Positions 42,494 through 51,752 are shown, numbered from the stretch's first letter. The stretch is 64,000 nt of DNA from Rhodococcus sp. HNM0563 (GCF_012726195.1 NZ_JAASAF010000007.1:1-64000), one strand, 5' to 3'. A program made the numbers and translations. The notes: a model not told the origin generated them from the sequence alone.

Positions 42494-43999
42494 CTACGCC
42501 GTGCCGAGGGTTGCGACCACGCGTCGCAACCGGACCGCGTCGGCGGGAATCACATCGGGAGTGAAAGTCCAGTCGTTTCCGGTCCACGGATCCGCAAAAT
42601 TCCCATCGTCACTCGACGGCAGGTGCTGGGATTGCTCGAGCAGGATCCGGTATGCGGGATCATCGACCACGGAGTCGGATGCGCCGGCGATCACGATCGA
42701 GATGTGCTGCGCACCGGACAGTTGGGTGAGGCGGATGATCTGCATGAGGTCGTCGCTGCTGTATCCGTGAGGCATGCCTGCCAATACGAGAACGCGCGGT
42801 TCCAAGTGTGCTGCAGCAGGATCGGTGGACATCGACAGGGCTGTCAGCTCGGCGCTGTCGGCCAGGCCCTTCAGTTTCGCCGCGACACCCCCGATACCGA
42901 GGACGGGTGGTCCTGCGAGCACCGGGGCAGTCAGCTCCCTGAGCTCGACGAGCGCACCCGCAGGGTCGATGACGTCGATACGTGTGCCGGGCTGCGCGGC
43001 GAGCAGACGCAACGCGAGTGCAGTGACGATCTGCTGTGAGGCCGCATCATCGCCGTCGATCCACAGCGGCCGGCGCATGGGCAACGGCACGCACAGCGGC
43101 ACCCGGAGTGTTCCGCGTTCGGGTGCCGATAGCTCGCCCACTCGGATTCCGTCACTGGTCGTGCGCAGTGTGTTCCAGGCCGGGGACGTCCACGATGCCA
43201 GCGACGCGTGAAGCGTGACGTCGATTGCGCGGAGTTCGTCGGTGAGACTCGCAGTGTCCTCACGGTGCCGCTTCTCCGCGGCAGCGTTCAGTTCCTCACA
43301 CCGTCGGTGGGCCAGTGCGCGTGCTGCTTCCGCTGCCGCGCCGGTGCGGGTCGCGGGATCGGAGACTGCGGCGGAGAGTTCGTCGTCGAGGCGGTGCTGC
43401 GCATATTCGTGGGCCGCCACGTAGGCCGCCGCGGATCGTGAGGCATCCTCGAAGATCTTCCACAACCACTCGAACGACGGTGTGGCATCGCTCGTGGCGG
43501 GTGCGGATGGCTGCAGCTGCTCTCGCGGCGGCGGATCGTCGTCGACCTCGACTCCGTGCGCGGTGAACATCTCGCCCAGACCACCTGCATAGCCCTGACC
43601 GAGGGCCCGCATTTTCCAGTTTCCGCTGTGCGGGTAGAGCTCCCAGCACAACAGTGCGGTTTCGGTGCCCGATGGTTCCACATCGAATGCGGCGAGCGGT
43701 GCACCCGCCGGATCTGTCAACGAGGTGGAGACGGCGACGGCCGAATCCGTGCCCACCGCGCACAACACGCGAGCACCGCTGCGCAGGGCGTCCAACTCGA
43801 CGACGATCGCGTCGCCGTCGAGTCGAACGCCCTGCGTCCGAGGCTGGTTGTAGAACACGACGTCGTCCGACGAAGCGACCTGCAGGCGGTCGTCGACCAC
43901 GAACGCACACAGGTCGGTCGGGATGTCGGCCGAGACGGTGAAACGGACGGCTCGGGCTGTCAACGGAGCGTTCTGCCCCGGAGAGAACACTCCGTTCAC
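42494..43999 (-). CDS. TerD-domain protein fused to an FtsK-like domain
   Basis: A 501-residue fusion. Residues 1-155 are a TerD-like beta sandwich (ALLCWELYPHSGNWKMRALGQ then GYAGGL), but the Ca-binding GDNxTGxGxGDDE loop is absent. A charged helical stretch (about 170-270) follows. The C-terminal part (about 290-480) resembles the FtsK/HerA-type domain: LPMRRPLWIDGDD at the position of the Walker A strand, LRLLAAQPGTRIDVIDPAG and PRVLVLAGMPHGYS as the Walker B strand. No GK(S/T) loop is present, so ATP hydrolysis is doubtful. A GTG start 2 bp after the upstream TerD stop is chosen; it is last in the operon. Confidence 0.75.
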   Translation of the reverse strand: MNGVFSPGQNAPLTARAVRFTVSADIPTDLCAFVVDDRLQVASSDDVVFYNQPRTQGVRLDGDAIVVELDALRSGARVLCAVGTDSAVAVSTSLTDPAGAPLAAFDVEPSGTETALLCWELYPHSGNWKMRALGQGYAGGLGEMFTAHGVEVDDDPPPREQLQPSAPATSDATPSFEWLWKIFEDASRSAAAYVAAHEYAQHRLDDELSAAVSDPATRTGAAAEAARALAHRRCEELNAAAEKRHREDTASLTDELRAIDVTLHASLASWTSPAWNTLRTTSDGIRVGELSAPERGTLRVPLCVPLPMRRPLWIDGDDAASQQIVTALALRLLAAQPGTRIDVIDPAGALVELRELTAPVLAGPPVLGIGGVAAKLKGLADSAELTALSMSTDPAAAHLEPRVLVLAGMPHGYSSDDLMQIIRLTQLSGAQHISIVIAGASDSVVDDPAYRILLEQSQHLPSSDDGNFADPWTGNDWTFTPDVIPADAVRLRRVVATLGTA

Positions 44000-44001
44000 G
44001 G

Positions 44002-45252
44002 TTACGACGCCAGGAAGCGACCGAGCTGCGGCGCCGCCTCGCCCGGGTGCTTGGCCTGGATGCCCTCGCCGATGGCCTGCAGTTTCCATTCGCTGCCCTG
44101 GCGGTAGACCTTCGCCATGACCATGCCGGTGAACGGCATGCCGCCCTGCAGTGTGTAGCGGGCGAGTTCGTCGTTGGTGGTGCCGTCGACGAGGCGACAG
44201 AATGCGTTCTGGACCTGCTCGAAAGTGTGGCCCTTGTACGAGGTGACGATGAACATCACCGTGTTGATGTGCGGGGGCACGCGTGTGAGGTCGACGAGGA
44301 CCACCTCGTCGTCGCCTGCGCCCTCACCCGTGAGGTTGTCGCCCTGGTGCTGGATCGAGCCGTCTTTCGCGGTGAGCTGCCCGTAGTAGGCGACGTCGAC
44401 GATGTTGTGATCGGCGAACATCACCGCCGACGCATCGAGGTCGATGTTGGCCGATCGGCTGCCGAACAGGCCGCTCTTCTTGACGGGGTCCCAGCCGAGT
44501 CCCATCCGCAGGAACGTGAGTGCGACACCGCCATCCTTGCGGAGCGTGACCTTCTGCCCCTTGACCAGGCTCACCGGACGACTCTTCGTCAGGCTCACCT
44601 CGGGCGGCCCGGTGGGCGCGGGGGGTGCCTGGTTGAACTGCTGCTGTGGGGGCGGGTTGTAGGCAGGCGGCGGGGGTGCAACGGGTTGTGCAGGCGGCGG
44701 GGGCGCCACGGGTTGTACAGGCTGTGACGCAGCGGGGGTTGCCGGCGCATCGTCCACGGAAACACCGTGATCGGTCACCAGCGCCGCGAATCCCCCGGCG
44801 TAACCCTGGCCGACCGCCCGGACTTTCCATGCACCCTGGCGGCGATACAGTTCGAGCGCGATCACGATGGATTCACTGCTCAAGCCCTCGATCCGGTATT
44901 CGTAGAGCACCGTGCCGTTCGCGTCGGACACTCGCGCAGTGGGAGGCGCGAAGCGCCCGAAGCTGCTCGACGCGTCGTCGAGGGTGATCACTGCGCGTAC
45001 CTGCTCGATATCGGCCGGAACCGCACCGAGCGACACCGCGAGCGACGCGGCCTGTCCGGGCGCACCGGGCACAAGGTTGACACCGGGGCCTGTGGGCTGG
45101 TTGAAGAAGACGAAGTCGGCGTCGGATCGGACTTTGCCGTCGGCCTTGACCAACAGTGCAGACAGGTCTGCCGGTGTCGTCAGTTCCAGGGAAACGACGA
45201 CGTCGTTTGCGCTGAGGGGGCCGTTCTGGCCTTTGGCGAGCGGGCTGGACAA
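44002..45252 (-). CDS. Double TerD-domain protein with proline-rich linker
   Basis: A 416-residue protein. The first TerD domain (1-165, ending in GAWKVRAVGQGYAGGF) lacks the Ca-binding loop. A linker of about 45 residues is Pro/Gln-rich (QPVAPPPPAQPVAPPPP). The second TerD domain (about 220-416) is canonical: NIDLDASAVMF, then GDNLTGEGAGDDE that binds two Ca2+, and GSEWKLQAIGEGI. The start is an uncommon TTG with GAGG 7 bp upstream; the next in-frame methionine is far inside. It follows the HAD gene after 78 bp and precedes the TerD-FtsK fusion by 2 bp. Probably a stress-responsive scaffold at or near the membrane. Confidence 0.85.
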   Translation of the reverse strand: MSSPLAKGQNGPLSANDVVVSLELTTPADLSALLVKADGKVRSDADFVFFNQPTGPGVNLVPGAPGQAASLAVSLGAVPADIEQVRAVITLDDASSSFGRFAPPTARVSDANGTVLYEYRIEGLSSESIVIALELYRRQGAWKVRAVGQGYAGGFAALVTDHGVSVDDAPATPAASQPVQPVAPPPPAQPVAPPPPAYNPPPQQQFNQAPPAPTGPPEVSLTKSRPVSLVKGQKVTLRKDGGVALTFLRMGLGWDPVKKSGLFGSRSANIDLDASAVMFADHNIVDVAYYGQLTAKDGSIQHQGDNLTGEGAGDDEVVLVDLTRVPPHINTVMFIVTSYKGHTFEQVQNAFCRLVDGTTNDELARYTLQGGMPFTGMVMAKVYRQGSEWKLQAIGEGIQAKHPGEAAPQLGRFLAS

Positions 45253-45330
45253 ATCGAAGTCCTCACTGTGTCGGCGGGTGGACGGTTGAGCATAGGGGCG
45301 GGGTCGGCGGTGATGACACCGCCACCAACT

Positions 45331-46170
45331 CTACGAAGCGACGGGTACTGCTGTTGACCGGGTGAACCAGGTGAGGATCTCTTCACCGGCCGTGATGCCC
45401 GTGCTCTCCGTGACGGTAAGCGTCGGATGCTGCCAGTTCATGGACTCGAGCTCTCCATGCCGGGGGCGTATCGCCGAGTCGGCGGACGCGAGCATCTCGG
45501 CATCGAGTGCACCGTCGCCTGCCGCGAACACCTGCGCGCCAGAGGCGAGCAGTCCCGCATCCGTCAGCCGTCGGTGCACCTCCGCGACTGCGCGGCTCTT
45601 GCACACGGGGTCGGGCATCGAGTAGATCTTGCGTCCCTGCTGTGAGGCATTCCAGCCGTGACCCGCACACCACGCGCTCCAGTCGCTCATGAAGCCCCGG
45701 GGCTGGGCGGCGACATCGACGACGAGATAACAGAACAGGTCCTCGGCGATCCGGAGCTTCGAGACCCAATCGTCGGATATGCGTCGCCTGAGCTCCGTGA
45801 CGACCTCGTCGAGGCTCGCGGAGGATGCGCGCACCGTGTCGTCGATGCCTCGCCGCCAGCTCACATCGGCGTCGCCGTCGACGAGGATCGCTCCCCCGTT
45901 GCTCGTGATGGCGTACGGCCAGGGACCGCCAGGGAGATCGATGCGGCGGAACTGTTCGGGAGTGCGCGTGGTGGTGGGCACCACCGGCAGAGTCGCGGCG
46001 AGTTCCCGGAGCCCCAGCGCCGCTTTCTCGGTCACATACGACAGCGGAGCACCCTCGTAGTATTCGACGCACACGAGCCCGCCTGCGGCGAAACGGTCTT
46101 CGCCCATCGCGCCGCGCGAGTAGATCATCGTGCGATCGAGATCGGTCGCGATGAGTGCGGTGGCGGTCAC
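45331..46170 (-). CDS. HAD-family phosphatase of the Ter operon
   Basis: A 279-residue HAD hydrolase. The nucleophile motif is ATDLDRTMIYS (DxD) near residue 9, and the C-terminal motif IV region reads VFAAGDGALDAEML. A cap domain lies between them (GGPWPYAITSNGGAIL is the motif II neighbourhood). The fold is close to Cof/sucrose-phosphatase-like members. A GTG start overlaps the preceding PRTase gene (GTGA). HAD enzymes are a recurrent component of ter-associated biosynthetic modules, where they are proposed to dephosphorylate a nucleoside-like intermediate. Confidence 0.85.
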   Translation of the reverse strand: MTATALIATDLDRTMIYSRGAMGEDRFAAGGLVCVEYYEGAPLSYVTEKAALGLRELAATLPVVPTTTRTPEQFRRIDLPGGPWPYAITSNGGAILVDGDADVSWRRGIDDTVRASSASLDEVVTELRRRISDDWVSKLRIAEDLFCYLVVDVAAQPRGFMSDWSAWCAGHGWNASQQGRKIYSMPDPVCKSRAVAEVHRRLTDAGLLASGAQVFAAGDGALDAEMLASADSAIRPRHGELESMNWQHPTLTVTESTGITAGEEILTWFTRSTAVPVAS

Positions 46171-47273
46171 GGGAGATCCTTGATCAGGCCCATGCACGAA
46201 TAGGCCAGGTCGGGGACTTCCACCACGGGCACGTCCCGAGCTGAAGCGAGCATCCGGATGTGGGCGTGTTCGTCGGCGTGGATGTCGCGCACGAGTACCT
46301 TCCACGGTACGCGCCGCAGGAGCACACGCGTGGTTTCACCGACACCGGGTTTGACGAAGTTGACACTGGAGATGCCGAACTGGATGCGGATCTTCTCGAC
46401 CGATTCCCAACCGGCCCAGGTGGGTTCGCGATCGGAGTCCGAGACCTTCCTGGCCTGCGCAACGGCGGCGCCGCGATCGCCGAATTCGGCGGCCACGGTG
46501 TCGAGAAGGACACCGGAAACGTCGTCTCGTGCGAGTTCGGCATAGAACTTGGCGCCGTGGAATTCACCCGGTGCGATGAACTCGTCGTTGAGCACGGTGC
46601 GTGAGACGAGGCCGGACACGGTCGAGTTCAGGCACGCCGACGCGATGAGGAAGTCATCGCGTGTGCCGAACGTGCGCACGCAATGTCCGGGGTCGGCGAG
46701 TACGGCGAGATCACTCGACAGGACCGGACCGCCAGAGGCGCTGTACTCGGCGAGCGCTGCCGCGAGCTCCCGTGCGATGGCACCCTTTCCGGTCCAGCCG
46801 TCGACGAACACCACGGATTTCGGGTCGTGATTCTCGGTGATGTAATCGAGTGCTGCCCTGTCGATTCCGCGTCCGCGCACGATAGAGACGGCATAGTGCG
46901 GAAGGTCGAGGTCGTGATGCTGCTGTGCCCAGCGCCGGATGAGAATTCCGATCGGGGTGCCTGCTCGGGCCAGCGACACGAGGGTCAGGTCGGTGCCGCG
47001 TTCGGCGAGCAGCAACTCGGTGACGGTGCCGACGGCCTGCGCAAGACGGGGCGCGGTAGTGGCGAGGGCCTTGTCGAACAGCTCACGGTAGGCGGCGTCG
47101 GGTTGGTACTCGATGGGGAGGGACTCGGCGTAGTGGGCAAGTCCCGCCTGGATTCTGGCCTCCCGCTCGGTGATGCCGCCTTCGAGGTCGACGTGGGACA
47201 GGTCCTTGAGGAGCCAGCTCACCTCCTCGGCGGCGTACGACCCGAAATCGGGCCCGGTCAACGGTGTGGTCAC
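46167..47273 (-). CDS. PRTase/StiP-type protein of the Ter operon
   Basis: A 368-residue protein of the PF11202-type family, annotated either as a cysteine protease StiP or as a phosphoribosyltransferase-like protein. KSVVFVDGWTGKGAIARELA resembles the PRPP-binding loop. SLARAGTPIGILIRRW matches the preceding strand-loop, and a C-terminal part has VNFVKPGVGETTRVLLRR. The PRPP-loop match argues for a phosphoribosyltransferase role rather than a protease. The GTG start overlaps the upstream PRTase gene by 4 bp and the stop overlaps the HAD gene by 4 bp. It probably makes or modifies a phosphoribosylated metabolite. Confidence 0.82.
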   Translation of the reverse strand: MTTPLTGPDFGSYAAEEVSWLLKDLSHVDLEGGITEREARIQAGLAHYAESLPIEYQPDAAYRELFDKALATTAPRLAQAVGTVTELLLAERGTDLTLVSLARAGTPIGILIRRWAQQHHDLDLPHYAVSIVRGRGIDRAALDYITENHDPKSVVFVDGWTGKGAIARELAAALAEYSASGGPVLSSDLAVLADPGHCVRTFGTRDDFLIASACLNSTVSGLVSRTVLNDEFIAPGEFHGAKFYAELARDDVSGVLLDTVAAEFGDRGAAVAQARKVSDSDREPTWAGWESVEKIRIQFGISSVNFVKPGVGETTRVLLRRVPWKVLVRDIHADEHAHIRMLASARDVPVVEVPDLAYSCMGLIKDLP

Positions 47274-48580
47274 TTGTTGTCCTCCCTGACACGACCTTCC
47301 CTGGATCGGCGCAACTTCACCGGATCCGTGGACGGCACCACGGCGACGAGTACGTCTTCGCCCGCTGCCGTCAGTACATCGAGTATCCCGCCCGGGCCAC
47401 GCAAGCGTTCGGTGTCGGCCGGGTCGTCGATCACCAGGATCAGTTCGGGACGCGCGTCGGCGTCGGTCCACTGCGCGTTGTACAGGTAGCGAGGTGATTC
47501 CGCTTCGAGGCCGACGTCGATGTATTCCGGTGCGGCGAAGGTGAATCCTCGCCGCAGTGGATATCCGGGAACATCGAGGACATACGCAGGGGACCGCGTG
47601 GTGGTCTGAAACCGTGTCGGTGTTCCACGTGAGGTGAGTGCATCCGCAAGCCGCAACGGCAGATACATCAGTTCCTCGTGACCGATCACGATCGCCGGAC
47701 GGGTGGTGTCCCGCGCGTCCGACAGCGCATTGGCGGCGGCGGTGATGGCGATGTCGAACGCCGGGACGTCCGCACGCAAAACGCCGTGCCGACCGCCGTC
47801 GGGCACGTGATCCGGCCACGGCAATGTCACGAATCGACTGATTCCCCGCTGTGGTGCAACGGGGTTCAAGTCCGGATCCGGGAGTGCCGTCACACGCGCG
47901 GTCAGACCGTCGGGGACTTCGGTGTGTCCGCAGGCGAGGCTCACTTGATCGATGTGAGCGCCGAGTTCCTCGGCGACGGCAGCGGTGCGCAGGCGGTGTC
48001 CGTCCGAGCGCATATCGACCAGGGACGCGACGACGTAGCGCGGCCGCGGTTGCTGCCGGTGCAGGGCCCGGATCGCGTCGAGTGCGGTGGCGCCGGTGGA
48101 GATCTCGTCGTCGACGAGCACCAACGGTGCAGTGTTTGCAAACAATTCTCCCGAGGTGGGCTGCAGCAGGTGCGACGTGGCGTGCGAGTGGCCTTCTTCG
48201 AATCCTGCGAACACGTCGGCACCGGGAACGTGGCGGCGCGTGGAGTGCAGGTAGCACGCCGCCGCCACGCTGTCGGCAACACAATGGCCCAATCCCGTTG
48301 CGGTTTCGGCGAATCCCAACACAACCGCATCGGAGGCCTCGAGGCCGAGCGCGTCGGCGACGAGCTCGCCGAGCCTTTCGCCTGCGGCGAGCACCACAGC
48401 GGGATCGGTGGGCAGGTGTTTGCCGAGCACTGTCGAAACCAGCAGGTGTGCGCGGCGCGGGTTTCGGCGCAGGCCCGGCTCGACCAGTTCGGGGACGGTG
48501 TATCCCGTCGACGTCAGGTCATGATGCAACTCGAGCCCGAATGTCTCTGTTGCCCAGCTGGGACGAAGTGTGTCGGTCAT
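47270..48580 (-). CDS. Phosphoribosyltransferase-like protein with TRSP-type C-terminal domain
   Basis: A 436-residue protein. The N-terminal half is a PRTase fold with the classic PRPP motif VLVDDEISTGATALDAIR (about residues 140-157) and a FAETATGLGH loop at the pyrophosphate-binding position. The C-terminal half (about 255-430), with IVIGHEELMYLPLRLAD and the FQTTTRSPAY segment, matches the TRSP-type domain found attached to such PRTases. ATGA and GTGA overlaps on either side show tight coupling. With the StiP-type neighbour it gives the operon two different PRTase-like enzymes. Confidence 0.82.
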   Translation of the reverse strand: MTDTLRPSWATETFGLELHHDLTSTGYTVPELVEPGLRRNPRRAHLLVSTVLGKHLPTDPAVVLAAGERLGELVADALGLEASDAVVLGFAETATGLGHCVADSVAAACYLHSTRRHVPGADVFAGFEEGHSHATSHLLQPTSGELFANTAPLVLVDDEISTGATALDAIRALHRQQPRPRYVVASLVDMRSDGHRLRTAAVAEELGAHIDQVSLACGHTEVPDGLTARVTALPDPDLNPVAPQRGISRFVTLPWPDHVPDGGRHGVLRADVPAFDIAITAAANALSDARDTTRPAIVIGHEELMYLPLRLADALTSRGTPTRFQTTTRSPAYVLDVPGYPLRRGFTFAAPEYIDVGLEAESPRYLYNAQWTDADARPELILVIDDPADTERLRGPGGILDVLTAAGEDVLVAVVPSTDPVKLRRSREGRVREDNK

Positions 48581-49767
48581 CGGACCACCAGTGCGGTCAG
48601 CAGGTCCACGAACGAGACTCCTTTGTTGGTGACCCCGAACACGGATGCACGTACCAGGGTCTGTTGTGCCCAAGTTCGGTGCGGCCGACGTTCGTTCATC
48701 TTGTTCCCGTACCCGGACGCTCGGACACCGCCGGTGTCGGCTTCGAGAATGTCGATGGCATCGTGGTATTCCTCGTGTGTCACCGCGGACAATGCGTGTA
48801 CTGCCGCGACATGCGACGGATGGATCACGGTCTTGCCCTGGATGCCGTTGGCGCGGTCGAGCGCGATCTCCCTCAGCAGCCCGTCCAGGTCGCGGCTGAC
48901 GAGCTGTTGCCGGAAGAGCACGGCGTCCTGCTCCTCGAACGGAGTGGCCCGGAGCATCGGCCGGAACATCCGCTCGTGGTCGGCGAAGTACTCCCAGACC
49001 GGGCCGGTGATGACGAATCCGGTGCCGTCGGTGCGGCCGAGATAGTTGACGATGGTGGCGATCACATCTACGACGACCCGCACGTCGTAGATGGTCAGGT
49101 CGCGGTCGCGCCGAATTCCGAACGTCGCACACATGTCGGTCGCCCCGACTCGGACGGCCAGCACCTGCTGCCGGAATTCGGCGAGCAACTGTGAGATGCC
49201 GCGCAACTCTTCGTCGCGGGTCTCTCTGTGCACCACCGAGGTGGATTCGATGACCGGCATTGCGTAGAGATGCTTGCGGAGCCGGCCGGATGCGCGCACC
49301 ACTGCTTCGAGGAACTCGCGGCCGCCGGCGGAATCGAACTTGGGTAGCACGAACCCGGTGAGCACTCGCACACCGTCGCCGAGGATGTCCGCGATGCCGT
49401 CGATGCTGTCGGCCGTGCGGACGCGGATGAACAGAAGCATCGGGTCGTCACCCTGCGCGGCGAGCTCGTCGAGCGTGGCGACCGCGTTGCGAAGTCCCTG
49501 CTCCACCTCGTGATCGGCGACGGCATCCTCGAGATCGAGGACCATCGACGTGACGCCCTCGCTCGCCCGGCGCAGGATCGTTGCGGTGAGGTCGCTGCGG
49601 GTCGCGGGCACGTACAGCGTGGCACCGAGAGCGACCGCGAGGCGCTCGCGGTCGTCACCATCGCCGAACGACTGCGGCGCACGAAAGAACAACCTCTCGA
49701 GCGTGGTCCGATCCAAGTGGTGAAAATGGCGCATCGTCTGCGCCTTCGTGAAGGTTGCCCCCGTCAT
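48577..49767 (-). CDS. HpcH/HpaI aldolase/citrate lyase family (CitE-like) protein
   Basis: A 396-residue TIM-barrel C-C lyase-like protein. MVLDLEDAVADHEVEQGLRN is the CitE hallmark that holds acidic metal ligands. FIRVRTADS, FVLPKFDS, AMPVIES and GATDMCATFG mark successive strands, and GKTVIHPSHVAAV is the typical C-terminal end. It is longer than free-standing CitE (about 290) through N- and C-terminal extensions. In ter-linked modules a lyase of this family is thought to act on the same metabolite as the PRTases. ATGA overlap with the coiled-coil gene upstream. Confidence 0.87.
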   Translation of the reverse strand: MTGATFTKAQTMRHFHHLDRTTLERLFFRAPQSFGDGDDRERLAVALGATLYVPATRSDLTATILRRASEGVTSMVLDLEDAVADHEVEQGLRNAVATLDELAAQGDDPMLLFIRVRTADSIDGIADILGDGVRVLTGFVLPKFDSAGGREFLEAVVRASGRLRKHLYAMPVIESTSVVHRETRDEELRGISQLLAEFRQQVLAVRVGATDMCATFGIRRDRDLTIYDVRVVVDVIATIVNYLGRTDGTGFVITGPVWEYFADHERMFRPMLRATPFEEQDAVLFRQQLVSRDLDGLLREIALDRANGIQGKTVIHPSHVAAVHALSAVTHEEYHDAIDILEADTGGVRASGYGNKMNERRPHRTWAQQTLVRASVFGVTNKGVSFVDLLTALVVR

Positions 49768-50999
49768 CGGCCGTTGGCCCGTCCTCTCATTCGTTCTACC
49801 ACTGTGGCGATGAAATCCGACACCGCATCGAGATCGCGCACGTAGGCCCAGTAATCCGGGTGGACGCCGGTGAGCGAATCGACCGCCCTGTCGATCCGGT
49901 CCAATTGAGCGTCGAGAACCGACCCCCACTCCGCGGTCAGGTCACGCTGTACGGCAAGAAGCTGCGCATCACGCAAGCGGAACCGTACCTCGTCGACCTT
50001 GGCCTCCGGATTCTTCCGGACGGCGCGCAAAGTCGCCAGTCGGCCGGTTACGGCGTCGACCAGTTCTTCGGCGGCGGCGAGATCGACGCGGACCTCGGTG
50101 GCGAGATCGAGTGCGAGTTCGGGCCGGGCGTCGTCCGCAGCTCGGCGTGCTTCGTCGAGGCGTGCGTCTGCGCGCTCGAGGAGTGCCTCGGCCTGTCGGG
50201 CATTGTCGGACAGATCGGCGGAGCTCGCGGAATTGAATTCACGGAGCAATGACGAATATGCAGGTGGCAGACCCTCTGCCCGGGTACGCACCGCGTTCAA
50301 CCTGGTGGTGACCGACGCCACGGTGTTGCGCGCCTCATTCTGACGTCCGGGGGCGTCGGCCAGAGCCTGCCGCAGAGTGTTCGTGGCTTCCTCGACCGCA
50401 TGTGCTCCTGCGCGCAGAGCGCTGGTACCGCGAGCGGAGTCCAGGGAACGCAGCGCGTTCTCGAGTGTCTCGGTGGCGATAGCCACCGATCGATAGTGCG
50501 CGAACGCTGCGCGTTCGGGGGCCTGCAACGACTCGAGCGCGACTCGGGCTTCCGCCCGAACCCGATGTGCAAGTTGGGGAACCGTCTGGGCAAGTGCGGA
50601 AACATGCTCGAGGTGACCGCGATTGTTCTCGTAGAATTCATCGAGAATTCTTGTTGCGTCGCCTATTCGACGAATGGCGTGTTCGTAGTCGGCCGTCGAC
50701 GCCAATTCCTGGTCGGGTTCGGTGTGCGCGAGTTGTAGGTATTCTTCGGCTGCGCGATAGCAGCTCTGTCTGATCGGTTCCCACTGCCGGCGCAGATTCC
50801 GCTCGGGAGCGAGTTCGTGAGACTCGGCAACGCCTGCTTCGGCGACCGACTGACGTCGATCCATGTCGAGGAACGCAGCCACCATCGCGTCATGGGCCCG
50901 ACGAGCCGCGGGGTCTTCGGAGTGCCCGCCGCCGAAGAGGCGGCGCGTCCATCGGCTCGCCACAAGACCGAATGGTACTGGTCGTCCGGTCTTCGCCAC
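49764..50999 (-). CDS. Coiled-coil protein, first gene of the Ter operon
   Basis: Up to 411 residues and almost wholly alpha-helical: long Ala/Glu/Arg heptad-like stretches (AHRVRAEARVALESLQAPE, LLERADARLDEARRAADDA), and only a short basic N-terminus (RWTRRLFGGG). No membrane segment or enzyme motif. I do not recognise a named family. The start is uncertain: GTG 50999, GTG 50963 and ATG near 50893 are all open and none has a good ribosome site. It leads the operon and is divergent from terD, with about 125 bp between. A scaffold for the downstream enzymes or TerD proteins is conceivable. Confidence 0.7.
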   Translation of the reverse strand: MAKTGRPVPFGLVASRWTRRLFGGGHSEDPAARRAHDAMVAAFLDMDRRQSVAEAGVAESHELAPERNLRRQWEPIRQSCYRAAEEYLQLAHTEPDQELASTADYEHAIRRIGDATRILDEFYENNRGHLEHVSALAQTVPQLAHRVRAEARVALESLQAPERAAFAHYRSVAIATETLENALRSLDSARGTSALRAGAHAVEEATNTLRQALADAPGRQNEARNTVASVTTRLNAVRTRAEGLPPAYSSLLREFNSASSADLSDNARQAEALLERADARLDEARRAADDARPELALDLATEVRVDLAAAEELVDAVTGRLATLRAVRKNPEAKVDEVRFRLRDAQLLAVQRDLTAEWGSVLDAQLDRIDRAVDSLTGVHPDYWAYVRDLDAVSDFIATVVERMRGRANGR

Positions 51000-51125
51000 C
51001 GTGGCCCGCGACACTGGGCATAGTGGACGGGAGCGTACTTGATTCCCACCTATTACTGTGGTGGAACACGCGCGAAACCGGACGTACCGCCTCGGTGCGT
51101 CGACGACCGATCGAAAGGACCCCGC

Positions 51126-51701
51126 ATGGGCGTCAGCTTGACCAAGGGTGGAAACGTCTCCTTGACGAAGGAAGCCCCCAACCTCACCGCAGTTGCGGTC
51201 GGCCTCGGCTGGGACGTGCGTACCACCACCGGCACCGACTTCGACCTCGACGCGAGTGCCATTGCGACGGGCGCCGACAAGAAGGTGGTCTCCGACCAGC
51301 ACTTCGTCTTCTTCAACAACATGAAGTCGCCCGACGGCTCCATCGAGCACGCCGGTGACAACCGCACCGGTGAGGGCGAAGGCGACGACGAGGTCATCAA
51401 CGTCGACCTGGCTGCCGTCCCGGCGAACATCGAGTCCATCTTCTTCCCCGTGTCGATCTACGACGGCGACGCTCGCAGCCAGTCGTTCGGACAGGTCCGC
51501 AACGCATACATTCGCGTCGTCGACCGCGCCAACGGCACCGAACTGGCCCGCTACGACCTCAGCGAAGACGCCTCCACCGAGACCGCCATGGTGTTCGGTG
51601 AGCTCTACCGCCACGGCGCAGAGTGGAAGTTCCGTGCGATCGGCCAGGGCTACGCCTCCGGCCTGTCGGGCATCGCCCGCGACTACGGCGTCAACGTCTG
51701 A
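51126..51701 (+). CDS. terD: TerD-family tellurium resistance/stress protein
   Basis: A 191-residue canonical TerD. The N-terminal [16 protein letters not shown], the FDLDASA strand, the two-Ca2+ loop [13 protein letters not shown] (about residues 79-91) and the C-terminal [15 protein letters not shown] are all intact. TerD proteins bind calcium and take part in responses to tellurite, oxidative agents, phage or other stress. An A/G-rich AAAGGACC precedes the ATG. It is divergent from the seven-gene Ter operon and followed by its own terminator, then by a TerC-type membrane gene. Confidence 0.95.
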   Translation: MGVSLTKGGNVSLTKEAPNLTAVAVGLGWDVRTTTGTDFDLDASAIATGADKKVVSDQHFVFFNNMKSPDGSIEHAGDNRTGEGEGDDEVINVDLAAVPANIESIFFPVSIYDGDARSQSFGQVRNAYIRVVDRANGTELARYDLSEDASTETAMVFGELYRHGAEWKFRAIGQGYASGLSGIARDYGVNV

Positions 51702-51717
51702 CAGTCGCCGAAAATCG

Positions 51718-51752
51718 GATCCGGTCCTGTGCCTCGATGCCGGGACCGGATC
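51718..51752 (+). terminator. Terminator after terD
   Basis: Perfect 10-bp stem GATCCGGTCC with GGACCGGATC (51718-51727, 51743-51752) immediately after the terD stop codon. Some read-through into the TerC-type gene 66 bp further is possible. Confidence 0.75.

Noticed and set aside
46167-48284. A 705-residue protein extending far upstream of the StiP/PRTase-type gene
   Set aside because: The upstream 337 codons are Arg/His-rich and overlap the TRSP-type PRTase gene; the GTG at 47273 with a GTGA overlap is the sensible start.
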